Positions 35,368 to 45,687 of a stretch of DNA of 64,000 nt are shown in pieces; the stretch's first letter is position 1; the number at the start of each line of letters is the position of its first letter. A model generated the notes under the pieces. The model did no database searches. It was given only the letters and a program-made list of their open reading frames with translations, and had not been told where the DNA came from. The stretch lies in NCBI GenBank assembly GCA_024449915.1, contig JAMZAV010003140.1:27555-91554 (forward strand). Reading direction: 5' to 3'. Made by a program: the position numbers and the translations under genes. Origin of the DNA: Sweltsa coloradensis (Eukaryota; Arthropoda; Insecta; Plecoptera; Chloroperlidae).

Positions 35368-35551
35368 CTGTATATATGATAAGTCCCAGAAGGATCATCA
35401 GGTGAAAACTTTTGTCGCCCCCAGCCATTCAGGATGGGCTTTATGTTCTCTTTTCTTTCCCAACCTGTCAACCCTTCTCCAATGTAAACTAAACCAGCCA
35501 TCAGGCCTTTTCCACACTTTGAATACATATGTGTGAAATTGTAATGCCAGA
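35368..35551 (-). CDS. candidate internal or first coding exon, unrecognised
   Basis: On the reverse strand an open frame ends in a strong splice donor, CAG followed by GTATGT (exon end 35368, phase 2). An ATG lies at 35526-35528. A possible upstream acceptor (TGCTAG, just before 35551) would keep the frame open and add eight residues. The predicted peptide is rich in G, W, K and charged residues (for example EGLTGWERKENIKPI, then KFSPDDPSGTYH), which looks like real protein rather than random AT-rich translation. I do not recognise the family and see no partner exon nearby. Confidence 0.38.
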
Positions 35552-35809
35552 GCTAGCAGTACAACACACATCAAGAGCACGCACTTCAGTGGTAACACAC
35601 ATATGACCATATAAGTAAATAGAAGACAGTATCATTGCAAAGCTATATTCAGACATTATGAGAACTGTGAGTAGGACTATATTACTCCATGTACGCCACC
35701 GATTCCATCTCTCTTTCTTGACTACCAACCTTTAATTAGGTGATCGTAGATAAGATAAATATTTAATTAGATTTAACTGATGAAATGGTTTGTTCACTTC
35801 ACTCGTTAT

Positions 35810-35989
35810 TACCAAAGGTATAGGTACCTGAGATACCTGTGCGCTGCCAGTGTTTGGAATTCCCTGCCTCTGGACATCCGTGACGTGAGTCACGGATCTC
35901 TGATAAGGCGTTTAAAAGATCCATTCAAGATCACTTCAGATAACAAATGGTTGCCTGATTGGCCTAGAGTTGACGAACACAGCTATTAA
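35810..35989 (+). pseudogene. C-terminal remnant of a non-LTR retrotransposon reverse transcriptase
   Basis: The frame ending in TAA at 35987-35989 includes AASVWNSLPLDIRD followed by SLIRRLKDPF. This matches the W-N-S-L-P motif and the short basic tail at the C terminus of many CR1/Jockey-like LINE reverse transcriptases. The rest of the enzyme is missing, so this is a 5'-truncated dead copy. Confidence 0.55.
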
Positions 35990-36218
35990 AAATGGGTCTT
36001 TGATACCGGCTACATTCACTAGATCTTTATTTCATTTATTACTTTCATATTAATAAACTGTATAGTCAACATTAACGATATCATCCTTATATAAGAGAAA
36101 GTTATGTTACTTTATTATTTTATTAGTGTTAAGAATGGGACAGGATCACTGCGCTAGATGAGCCACAAAGGTCTGCTTTACTGTCTTGATTCTGTAATGT
36201 TTGTATCATGTGTACAAA

Positions 36219-36988
36219 CTAGGAAAACGCTTAAGTCCCGCCGCGTTGTTGGATGAGCGTAATTGGTGCATTGAGCTGCCATGTGTTACGCGGATTTTCT
36301 GTTGTTCTGTGAAAAAATCATTACTTAGTCAAAGATTTTTTTTAAATTAAATTAAATTAAATAAAAAAATAACTTAATTTTTTTAATAAATCGTAATTTT
36401 TAACAAAGAAAAAAATCGTAAAATTGCAATTTTCATAAGAAATAAATATTCGATTGCGCTCAAATTTGACACGAATATATTAATTCATAAAATTAAGGTT
36501 CTGTGAAAAATAAATTACAATAGGATAAAGCATGTAGGTGTAATAAGTCAAAGAATTGTTTTAAAAAAGAAAAAACCCGTAAAATTTCGATTTTCATGAG
36601 AAATAATTTTTCGATTACGCTCAAATTTCGCACGAATATCTTAATTCATAGAAATTAAGTTTCTGTGAAAAAATCATTACAATCGGTTAAAGCATGTAGG
36701 TGTTTATAAGTCGAAGAAAGTTTTTAAAAATCGAAAAAAATCGTAAAATTGCGTTTTTTATGAGAAAAAAATTTCCCGATTGCGCTCAAAAACGTGGCAG
36801 TTCTAAGTTCAGAGATTTCGAAGGCCTCCATGAAATTTCATCGCAATCGGAGTATCGGTTTAGCCGGAATCGTGTTTACAGACAGACAAAAATACAGAAA
36901 GAAAGAAAAAAAAAACATCCGGATTTTTTTCTCCAGTGTAGTGAAATGGAATCTTCGCTTCGCTCGCTACGCTCGCTACGCTCATCCA
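36219..36988 (-). mobile_element. Helentron-like non-autonomous element A3
   Basis: A subfamily A copy on the reverse strand. Its 5' end is TGGATGAGCGTAGCGAGCG with an extra GTAGCGAGC unit, followed by the landmark ACTACACTGGAGAAAAAAAT. The central tandem units are present. Its 3' end is of the GGCGGGACTTAAGCGTT type with CCTAG, as in B copies and A4. Frames at 36700-37021 are repeat sequence. Confidence 0.76.
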
Positions 36989-37187
36989 ATAACAGAAAAT
37001 AATAATAAATTAAATAAATAAACAAAAGCTATAACAAATTTTTAATACACGAGTGTCTTAGTACAAAATTTCCTAGGGAAATCCTGAATCCGTTACAAAT
37101 CCATGTTTTCTAAGTGTTCACCTTCATTGTACCCTCCTCAAATAGACAACTATGAATTTTCGATTCCCATCATGACGTGAACTAGAC

Positions 37188-37281
37188 TATAAAAGCAATG
37201 AATTGTCAGCATTTCATTTCGTTGTATCTTATCTGATCTAAGTTTGGTTACATCAACACTTTATTTTATCATGGCATCTAG
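37188..37281 (+). promoter_or_regulatory. candidate TATA promoter with a very short first coding exon
   Basis: TATAAAAG at 37188-37195 lies 28 bp before the A of an initiator-like TCATTT (A at 37216). An ATG follows at 37271 with context ATCATGG. After ATG GCA TCT AG the sequence is GTAACA, a plausible splice donor, so the first exon would end at 37281 in phase 2. No matching second exon is recognised downstream. Confidence 0.3.
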
Positions 37282-38299
37282 GTAACATCGGCTTTTTATT
37301 ATAAAATACTTCTTAACCATGGCTTACATCACACAGCTTCAACGTTCTGTTTCAAAGTGATGTTGCGATACCCACTTTATTTTACATCGTTATGTACTTA
37401 GTTATAGATGAGATGTACACTACACGTACTTTTTATAAAATTCTTTTAGCGAAGTATTTCTCGATATAGCTCATTATTCAAACTTAAAGTTTATGCGCAA
37501 CGATGTTCCATGCATATTTTAGAATTTTGTTGTTGTAATATTGTCTATGATGTATTACGTGCCGTGAAAAATAAATGTTTGTTTTATGTTTTACTAGAAG
37601 AAACTACAAGCACCCTGGGCAGTTTTCCCACGAAAAATTTACATTTTAAATAGAAACAGCAGTTTTCTCTCTTTATACTTTTCAAAACGTAGCCGACTCT
37701 TCCTGAATGAGACTAAGTTCTCTCTTCCCTGTGTTTAGGGAATACCTTTTGTGTTTGTCCTCTAAGGCAGGTGCGACTTTGAGTCGTAGATTAGGAACAC
37801 CAGTAATGAGAAGATTCTTTGTTTCTTGTGCCGTACGTTTTCTACCCTCGGGGTGCTCGAATTAGTCTGTATTGTGCTCGCAACTCTCTCCGGCTTCCAT
37901 TATTCCTAGCCTGTCAGTTTCATACTGGAGTGGTTGAGATGTGAGTTCTCTACTTTCATAACGAGCGGAGCTTGGCTTTATTTTACTCTTCGCACAGAAT
38001 ACTAAAACAAAGACTTTTAATGATGAGCTATGTAAAGTAAACCTGCAGCGATATAATATTGAAACATTGTTCGGGATGAAAATAATAACCGAACTTAAAC
38101 CATTATATATTTTAGTTCGTTCAATTAACGTGTATTCTATTCAGTGATAAAACAGATTTACAAAAGACAGTAATTTAACTATGCACATGAAAGTAAAAAA
38201 ATAAGTACAGTTAAACAAATTTTGAAATTACAATTACATTGTAAAATAAGACAATTTCTGATAACATATATTCAAATAGTATCTTCAATGGGATATTTA
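37282..38299. other. intergenic or intronic DNA
   Basis: No exon or repeat is recognised. Confidence 0.45.
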
Positions 38300-38640
38300 C
38301 CGGCTAAATTAAAAAACTACGTATTAAGTCTAACTTAATATGAATAAAAAAAATTGACAGAAAAAATATTGGATTCATCCTGACCCAAAAACAAAAAAAA
38401 TCGAGCTAGGTCCCATCGGCAAAAATCTCCCATAAAAAAGAACATGGGAACGATCTTCATGCCCCGTGACCATGGAGGATTTTGCTACAAAAACAAATAC
38501 TGACCATAAACGTACTATAAAGAACCTCCCTGTAAATCCTTTATGTTTTTGCAATTTGGGCAAGAGATTCTGACTATACTGATAACCAAAAAGGGGTGTA
38601 ATTTCGGAACGCATTTTAAAAAAAATGTTGGCTGATCACT
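38300..38640 (-). mobile_element. MITE family F, copy 3 (partial, diverged)
   Basis: Shares GAGCTAGGTCCCATCGGCAA, AATCTCCCATAA and CAATTTGGGCAAG with copies 1 and 2 but lacks the half nearer 25820 in copy 1. The frame at 38375-38614 is repeat sequence. Confidence 0.5.
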
Positions 38641-39324
38641 AAAATCGTATCCAAGGTGAATATATTTTCTGATTTTAAATCTATTTTAACCGTTCTCACA
38701 ATTTGTTTTGTGTGAGTAAATAAATTATATATATTTTAGATTGATCAAAGCATTCACCACTACAGGCAAAACAAGGTCTATAAATGTCTTATTTTGTACT
38801 TCTGATACGTCTGCATCTTTATTGGGAGAATAACATTACATAATACTGATTAGAAAACCCACAATTTTAAATTTTAAAACATGACATTTCATTTTACAAT
38901 TTATTCTTGCATTAAATCATAACAGTAAGCCAATGGTTTTAGCGCTCGACTCAGTTTGGAGTATTTTTTTAAATTCTGTATTTAATATTATGGTGGAGGT
39001 GCCGGGTTGAATATTGGAACGAAACTTTTCAACATCTTGACGAAAATCAATAAACAAGGGAGCAGTGTTTAAATATTGAAGGTCTAAAAAAATGCCAACA
39101 TTTATAGCGCCAGACTCAGTTTTGATTTTTTTTCTAACAAGGATCGTCAAAGCGTGCCCCGATAGAAAACAATTCGTATGTATAATTGTCACCCTTAGCC
39201 GCTTCTTGAGAATAATGCTTAAATCAAGTTGTGATGCTATTAAAAAAAAATCTAACTAAATATGGTGGAGGTGCCGGGTTTTGAATATCGGAAAGAAACT
39301 TTTCATCGTTCATCGTTTTTCCAC
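38641..39324. other. intergenic DNA with a local direct repeat
   Basis: TATGGTGGAGGTGCCGGGTT followed by a GAATAT/GAAACTTTTCA block occurs at 38990 and 39258. A GACTCAGTTT block occurs near both. This suggests a small local duplication of an element I cannot name. Confidence 0.4.
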
Positions 39325-39645
39325 TTCGGGCGGAAGTTTCTTTAACTTCTAATATGGACTCAAGTCCATCAATTCTTGTCTTAGGAATGAGTAAACGGTA
39401 ACTTTAGAGCCGTCCTAGCAACGAGGCACTTAATTAATTCAGTTTGTTTTGAATCGGTGTTGATCTGCGGGTTTTGCTTTATTTCCTGATTAAAAAATCT
39501 ATCTTTGGTTGATTATCGCTCACTAGTCGATTGCGTCAGGGCCTACAGGGTTGCCTTGGTCACTTTGGTTTAAAGTCCCCCGCTGATAATCAGTTATATG
39601 ACTTGAGTGATGGGTAGATTCTAAATACGATTTCAATTTGTATTA
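39325..39645 (+). mobile_element. SINE type S, lacking its tRNA head
   Basis: Begins CGGGCGGAAGTTTC and continues ACTCAAGTCCATCAATTC, AGAGCCGTCCTAGCAACGAG, GCCTACAGGGTTGCCTTGG, then the 3' end CCCCGCTGATAATCAGTTAT and GGGTAGATTCTAAATACGA. This shows the S tail that is missing from 33226-33580. Confidence 0.6.
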
Positions 39646-39689
39646 TCTGTCAAGATGACTAGTAGCGAAGGTCTTGATGAAAATCAATA

Positions 39690-39905
39690 AACTAGTTCTT
39701 GTAACCTTTCTTACCCATTTGTTACTTATACCCAGGGTGCAATGCATGCCCTCTTCAGGTTTCTAACTATGTATATTGGAGTAAGGAAAATTGCAATGGG
39801 TTGTACGAGGTTGTTTAAGAGGACTTAATCCCTTCGCATGACAACTGAGGAACCCCTTAAAAAACTTAAGTCAGGCTAGCCGGCCTCGTTGGTATTCGAA
39901 CCCGG
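39690..39905 (-). mobile_element. SINE type H, diverged
   Basis: The reverse strand reads a tRNA-like B box (GGGTTCGAATACC), GCCTGACTTAAG, a GGTTCCTCAGTTGTCATGCG block, then CCTGAAGAGGGCATGCATTG and GTTTCTAACAA-type tail elements, as in 41928-42160. Confidence 0.45.
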
Positions 39906-40119
39906 GACCATCCGAAATCAAGGCCACAACACATGCCACGGTACATATTATATTTTGTTTCTGGTCATTTATCAATGGTTTGTTGTACACGTTTAAGATA
40001 TGTCATTATACCTCAAGCATTTTCTGCTCTTCCTCGTGAACAATATAATTTTTGCGTACAACATATAATTTTGTTTTGAAAATGCAATCACTTTGTGCTT
40101 TATTAAACAAAACGAGTCC

Positions 40120-40685
40120 TTAAGAGGGTATGCTGAGGCTAGAACGGAGGCAAGTTTAAGCGCTCAGATTTCTGTTTTTTTTTTTTGGTAAACGGTTTAT
40201 AACACCATTATCAAATTTCATACTGACGTTTATAAAGAATAAATCTATGTTATCCATTATGCGTATTCCTAAATTAATTCATTAATTTTGAATTAAAATT
40301 TAGTGAAATCACAAAAATTTGCTAGATTTTGGTCAAATTCGGGAATTTATTTCAAGTGTACAGATTTTTTTAAAATCTAATTTGCATTCTGGATATAAAC
40401 GTTTAAATCAATATGAACGCGTAGGTCAATTTGGTTTAATTGTAAGATAAACGGTTTTGTTCGGAATTTCCAGAATTATAATCCATGTTTTGGATTTCCC
40501 ATTTTTGACTTATGTCTCGCAATGGATCTTTATGGCTCATTTTTTGCAACCAAGTGTGGATATCAATATGAAAGTACTTTATTAACATCCATTTAAAATT
40601 TTATAATGATATTACCAACCGTTTAGCAGAAATCATCAACACCTGTTTGCGCGCAAGTTTTGCCAAGCTCAGCGTACCCTCTTAA
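40120..40685 (-). mobile_element. MITE family E, copy 3, TTAA-flanked (piggyBac-like)
   Basis: TTAA at 40120-40123 and 40682-40685 brackets ends GAGGGTATGCTGAGGCT and, inverted, GAGGGTACGCTGAGCT. The perfect TTAA flanks plus terminal inverted repeats fit a piggyBac-type MITE. It is the best preserved of the three family E copies and does not encode a protein. Confidence 0.68.
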
Positions 40686-40769
40686 AGCCAGTCTCTTATC
40701 TTGGAAAAACTTTTGGTATGTTAAAGATAACCATGTTTTAGAACGTAGGGTAGATGGAAAAAAATCAAA

Positions 40770-41028
40770 AAAAAATCTGCTCCGCTCAGCAGCGCGACGA
40801 GTGGTTTTCTCGCTATAAGTGACGTGACGTCACTGCAGGGGTACGGCTCGCGCGGCTGAGCGTCGTATTCGCGCTCGGTCCCCGCCTTACGAAGACACTG
40901 CTCTAGCTTTCCTCACCCAGTAGTTAGCTGGACTGTGTGGGGTAAACAACGTGCTATAGATCAAGTCAAAAAAACGATAGTATACATGTTGGAAATGTGG
41001 TGTATATCCTGTTAGTGTAAATACAAAA
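40770..41028 (+). promoter_or_regulatory. CpG-richer promoter region of the THAP gene
   Basis: GC-rich relative to its flanks and rich in CpG (CGCGACGAG, GGCTCGCGCGGCTGAGCG). A CRE palindrome TGACGTCA lies at 40825-40832 beside an overlapping GTGACGTGACG. It ends at the THAP start codon. No TATA box is obvious, as expected for a broad promoter. Confidence 0.5.
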
Positions 41029-41300
41029 ATGGTGCTTTCGTGTTGTGTTTATAAATGTAATAACAATGCAAAATGTGTCGACAAAAAGCGATCATTTCAT
41101 CGTTTTCCAAATTGTGATAAGTCGCCTAGCTTGTATCGGCAATGGCTTCATAAAATTCAAAGGGCTTATTTTGTGCCAACAAAATATACATATGTATGTT
41201 CCGATCATTTCGTGAAAGATGATTTTAAAATAGGTAACAAATTGAAACTACGGTTGTTGCCGAATGCAAAATCAAAACCATGTCTAAAGACAGCAGCAGT
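41029..41300 (+). CDS. THAP zinc-finger protein, first coding exon
   Basis: The exon encodes a nearly complete THAP domain, a C2CH DNA-binding fold of about 90 residues. Visible landmarks are the MVLSC start, zinc ligands C5, C10, C57 and H60, invariant P27 and W39, F61 after the CSDH motif, and P92 in the closing AVPS. After the TCT codon the DNA reads GTAATT, a usable donor in phase 0; reading through instead gives V-I and a TGA at 41314-41316. A truncated 95-residue protein is therefore possible, but the downstream exon at 42264 favours splicing. THAP proteins are sequence-specific DNA binders, some derived from P-element-like transposases. The DNA target and partner are unknown. Confidence 0.8.
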
Positions 41301-41927
41301 TCCGTCTGTAATTTGACAAGCCCTTCAGATAACAATAGGCCCTGATTAGAAACAGAACCTTCCGAACATAAGACAGATAGATGCACTGGCCTGGCATTTA
41401 CTTGACAGGTCGTAAAAATCCAGCGCGTTGACTGTGTTTATACTGTGATGAGCTTGAGAATTATGAGACCTAACGCACTTCTCAACGATTTCGTTTTCAA
41501 ATGAATAGATAACATTTAGATAAAACGCAGAAGACGTGGGGATTAGAGAAGCATATAAGTGCTGACGAAGATAAACGTTGATATATAAGTTCCCCCCCCC
41601 CCCCCCCGACCTTAACACACATTACTGTATCGAACGAATAAACAAATCGGTTACGTTCGCAATCATGTCAAGTTGATACTTTAGTTCGTGATAAGGTATT
41701 ATAGTGAAACGAAACTTCTCATGAAAAGCTGCTGGACAACAATTAATCAGTCTAGGTCAGGTGGTAAAATAGTATGTTTTTACATTTTGGGACATTTATG
41801 AAAACAATTGCGTAAGTGCGTGCAGTAGGCTACTTACAATATACAATGCAATATAAATAAAGTATATCAGTCAAGTAATAGTATTATATCCGACACGGTA
41901 CTATATATGTAACTATGATCAACCTAC
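41301..41927 (+). other. probable THAP intron
   Basis: No further coding sequence is recognised. A C run lies at about 41592-41608. The intron phases of the two flanking exons do not match directly, so a small middle exon may be hidden here or after the SINE. Confidence 0.35.
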
Positions 41928-42160
41928 ATAGCACCGACAGTGTTGGCTCGGGCGCTAAGCGCTCGACTCTGATTCGGGAGGTCCCAGGTTCGAATCCCGT
42001 CGAGACCGGCAATCCTGACTGAAGGTTTTTTCCGAGGTTTTCCTCAGTCGTTAAGGCGAATGCAAGGGATTGAGACACATCCCTTCACAATTTCCAATCC
42101 GCACATACCTAGTTCACCTGAAGAGGGGCTAATTGCACCCTATAACAGGTTTCCCACGAT
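41928..42160 (+). mobile_element. tRNA-derived SINE, type H, near full length
   Basis: The head is GACAGTGTTGGCTCGGGCGC with B box GGTTCGAATCCCG. The body runs ACCGGCAATCCTGACTGAAG, CCGAGGTTTTCCTCAGTCG, GCGAATGCAAGGGATTGAG and CACCTGAAGAGGGGCTAATT, then an A-rich tail. It lies inside the probable THAP intron. Confidence 0.7.
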
Positions 42161-42263
42161 AAAAATTTAAAAAAAAACTACATAGCACAAAATGGTTCAT
42201 ATATTTGGTAGGTAGGTGCATGTAATGTGATGTGAATTTGACATATAAAATGTGTTTAAACAG

Positions 42264-42502
42264 GTGCCCTTGAATCATACCACAATGAAAAACTAAAATA
42301 TCTTCCAAAGCGAATTCACTATCCTTATGAAGGAATGGAAGCACGTGGTATCCTCGCTATACTGGATCACAACGCAAATGTAAATCGATTGTGCGTGGGA
42401 AAAAAACTTCGCTATTCTAAGGCCCAAAAGGAATGGGTAATACAGAAAAAATATGAACAGAAATCGACTGCATGGAGGGATGAGTTGATTGATAAGATTT
42501 GA
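42264..42502 (+). CDS. terminal coding exon, probably of the THAP gene
   Basis: An acceptor (TTTAAACAG, ending 42263) precedes an open frame of 78 complete codons from 42266 to a TGA at 42500-42502. It has protein-like composition: IHYPYEGMEARGILAILDHN, then a basic, aromatic stretch with KEWVIQKKYEQKSTAWRDEL. The frame is closed immediately upstream by TAA at 42257-42259 on the intron side (another reading register gives a stop in the SINE), so the acceptor is needed. From memory, a module with M-E-A and L-D-H-N ends many uncharacterised THAP- or transposon-related invertebrate proteins, but I cannot confirm that here. The exon begins with two bases completing a codon, so its upstream partner must end in phase 1. 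Confidence 0.55.
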
Positions 42503-42639
42503 AAATTACGACCCCCCGAAACATGGCATACCACTCCTCCACTCCGCTCTGCCATACCACTATTAATACACTTTTATGTACACTTATGTTAATAACGGGT
42601 CCTCTCGAATACGAGATGCCCAACTCAACTTCAAGTGAT

Positions 42640-42790
42640 AGACTGATCGACTGTGGGACTTGAGAGGCGAGCGTTTCCTAATGAGAGCCAGCAATCTGTC
42701 GGTTTGGGTGAGTCGAGCGCATGACTCGAGCGTACCCTGCAGTGACGTCATCGTAGGCGTCCTGTTTTCCGTGCAGTGATTTTTTTAAAC
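42640..42790. promoter_or_regulatory. possible regulatory stretch with CRE
   Basis: A less AT-rich, CpG-bearing stretch with TGACGTCA at 42743-42750. It follows the THAP terminal exon. No gene start beside it is recognised; the frame at 42776-42994 lacks support. Confidence 0.25.
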
Positions 42791-44468
42791 TCGATTTACT
42801 TAGCCGCCAGATGTCCGATCAAGCTCAATCCAAGACCTACTCCCACTAAATTGAATGAATTTAAATATAATACGTGGTGCGACCAAGATAAGAGAGTACC
42901 TTTAAAGTCTCTGAACTTTCAAAACAAATTTATACATTGTACGCAAAAATACATTGTTCACGAGAAAGAGCGGGAAATTCTCGAGGTAACTTAAAACTGT
43001 GCAACAATTGATCACTGACCAGAAACGTGGAGAGTGTTTTGGCCGTGAACGGGCGACACTCAGCCCCAACACTATCGGTTCAATACTGCACCTTTGTAAC
43101 TGGAGGAATCCCTTGTAATGGACATGGATGCCTCCGAGTGGATGTTAGTACATACCTTCTCCACTACACAGCGCTGTAATCTAACCACGAGACACCCGCA
43201 GGGTGGATGAAACCAGCGCATGCGGTGAGAAGCCCGACCTGTCACTACCTGTTAATGCCGTCCGATATGTGGACGAAACTTCGTGAGCGAAAGTATGGGT
43301 ACGTATATTGATGAAACTTTAAGTGGATGTGAAGAGGAAAGTTTTGTTGGTCTGTTTTACTACATTTATATAGAATAATAAAACAATAAACTAACATTTA
43401 AAAATATTTCTAGGACTGATCGGCCATGTAACGGTTTATTTAAGAGAATGACCAGAAAAACGTTTTTGTGCATCATGCTCGGTCTACACACTCGTTACTC
43501 AAAACAAGAATTACATTCCATTTACTTTATTATAATAATAAATAATGATAACAATGCAAGTAATAAACCACGAGAGTTAATCTATTCGAAATGTGTCGAT
43601 GAAACTTACGGGAGTGAAGATTGTTAACTTGAAGACAGCAGATAATATTTTGTTTTATTATAACCAGTATTATTTAGTTATTTCGAAGCTTTTAAAGATA
43701 AACAAGGAAAGTGGTGGAGAAAGAAAAATATGGCATAAGTTGTTAAAAGAAACTTGATGACGAATAAAGTGGAGAATAAAAGACAAGGAATAAAGGAAAA
43801 AACAATAATATGAGGAAATACTATAAAATGATATATAAGACTATAAATTAATGGTGCAGCCAATATTGTGGCTGGATCGTTCCACCCACTACCAGACTTT
43901 TTTTTAGAAAAATGTTTTGGGTAATATTTTTTTTTATAAGAATTGATGCAAATAGCGAGAAAATATGACGTTAATATGATTTGTGCCGATCATTAAAATT
44001 AAAATTACTTAAAACATAATGTAAAATAGACAAAATTACTTATGAATTGCGAACTATAAACGCGTCATGATGCACATTGCCCGGGATTGATGTGATGTGC
44101 AAGTTTTAAAAGCGGGACCCTCTAGTTCTATAGCCTACAGACCGAATGTGTGCAATTGTTCCCATGGATCCCGATGTATAATTATGTTATTACAAACAAT
44201 TTCACAAACAGTTTCATTGTGTCTACATTGTTTAAAAGCACTGACCCGTGTTTGCAAATAACTTTGTTCGTCGTTACCAACTTTCCGGCTGTACATCGCC
44301 GCTGGTCTATGTGTCAGCTGCAAAACGTTTTGAAAGTTGTTATAAAATAGTGTAAAATTAATGAATTACTCTCCCTGACAGCACAAAGCCATTTCGAAGT
44401 TAATACACAAACTATATGAGTGTGCAGAAAAAGGTGTTTTTGGTCCAACTACAATAATGCCAAATCAC
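42791..44468. other. intergenic DNA
   Basis: No exon or repeat can be supported. Confidence 0.5.
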
Positions 44469-44633
<165 letters not shown>

Positions 44634-44655
44634 GATAGCAGTTGTAATAAAAGTA

Positions 44656-44728
44656 TGCCCCGACTGGGGATCGAACCCAGAACCTCTGGCTTAACGCGCC
44701 ATAGCTCTGCCAATTGAGCTACCGAGAC
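44656..44728 (-). tRNA. tRNA-like sequence in T1 left arm (Asn-type GTT loop, atypical)
   Basis: It folds as a cloverleaf: acceptor GTCTCGG/TCGGGGC, D stem GCTC/GAGC, T arm CTGGG TTCGATC CCCAG, discriminator A. The anticodon position reads GTT, but base 33 is C instead of the near-universal U and the 27-43 pair is A-G. TTTT follows four bases after its end. More likely a tRNA-derived module than a working tRNA. Confidence 0.55.
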
Positions 44729-44934
44729 ATAAGACACACCTTCATTAAACTGCTATTTGTTGTGACTGTTGACATCCATGATAATAATCGAACAGAAGAC
44801 TGCAATGTAGCTGTCATTACTGAAAGAACACATGGAATAATCCAGTCACTTCCCATCTCCCATGAGTTATTATTATTATTATCATGGATGTCAACAGTCA
44901 CAACAAATAGCAGTTTAATGAAGGTGTGTCTTAT

Positions 44935-45007
44935 GTCTCGGTAGCTCAATTGGCAGAGCTATGGCGCGTTAAGCCAGAGGTTCTGGGTTCGATCCCCAGT
45001 CGGGGCA
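44935..45007 (+). tRNA. tRNA-like sequence in T1 right arm (identical to left)
   Basis: Identical over 73 bases to the left-arm copy on the opposite strand, with the same C33 and GTT. It is transcribed outward, away from the foldback centre, and followed by TTTT. Confidence 0.55.
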
Positions 45008-45034
45008 TACTTTTATTACAACTGCTATCATTTA

Positions 45035-45087
45035 CTAATAATGTCCTCAAAGCAGGCTTATGCTTAAAAACCGTATATTATTAATAA

Positions 45088-45120
<33 letters not shown>

Positions 45121-45133
45121 AAATAATAATAAA
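45035..45133. repeat. unit tail and (AAT)n microsatellite
   Basis: TCCTCAAAGCAGGCTTATGC then TTAAAAA at about 45042-45068 is the inverse of 45376-45402 beside T2. It leads into (AAT)n. It reads as the tail of the T1 right unit. Confidence 0.5.
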
Positions 45134-45240
45134 TTTTATTTAGAGTCTTCCCACTCAGTTATATACCTGATTTTCAGTGGGGGACTTTAAATCAAAGCGA
45201 CCGAGCCAACCCTGCAGGCCCCGACGCAATCGACGAGTGA
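45134..45240 (-). mobile_element. SINE type S, tail fragment
   Basis: The reverse strand shows CGATTGCGTCGGGGCCTGCA, CGCTTTGATTTAAAGTCCCC and CACTGAAAATCAGGTATATA, the 3' third of type S. A type H fragment (GACTGGCAATCCTGAAATAT) follows at about 45262-45350. Confidence 0.5.
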
Positions 45241-45440
45241 GTGAAAAATCTTTATTGTAAAATATTCGGTAAGTCTTGGGTTTAAATGCCGACGAGACTG
45301 GCAATCCTGAAATATAGTCAGGTTAGTCAGGTTCCGAGGTTTTACGAGGGATATAATAATTATTATTAATAAAAGTTTTTTAAGCATAAGCCCGCTTTAA
45401 GGATATAGTTATTGATTCATTAGCAGTTGTCGAAAAAGTT

Positions 45441-45513
45441 TGCCCCGACTGGGGTTCGAACCCAGACCCTCCGGCTTAACGTGCCATAGCTCTACCAATT
45501 GAGCCACCGAGAC
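45441..45513 (-). tRNA. tRNA-like sequence in T2 left arm
   Basis: Cloverleaf as in T1, with T arm TTCGAAC and D loop AATTGGTA. GTT stands at the anticodon position and C at position 33. One base differs from the right-arm copy. A T run follows. Confidence 0.5.
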
Positions 45514-45687
45514 AACAGAACAAACCTTTACGAAACTGCTAGTTGTTGTGAATGTTGACCTCCATTACATAAATTCAACAGAAGACTGCAATGTAGCTGT
45601 CAAATCTGAAAGATCACATGAACATGAACATGAACATGGAGGTCAACATTCACAACAACTAGCAGTTTCATAAAGGTTTGTTCTGTT

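Noticed and set aside
44714..44949. Two overlapping 76-codon frames on opposite strands that begin with the same residues
   Set aside because: The identity follows from the perfect foldback T1, not from coding.
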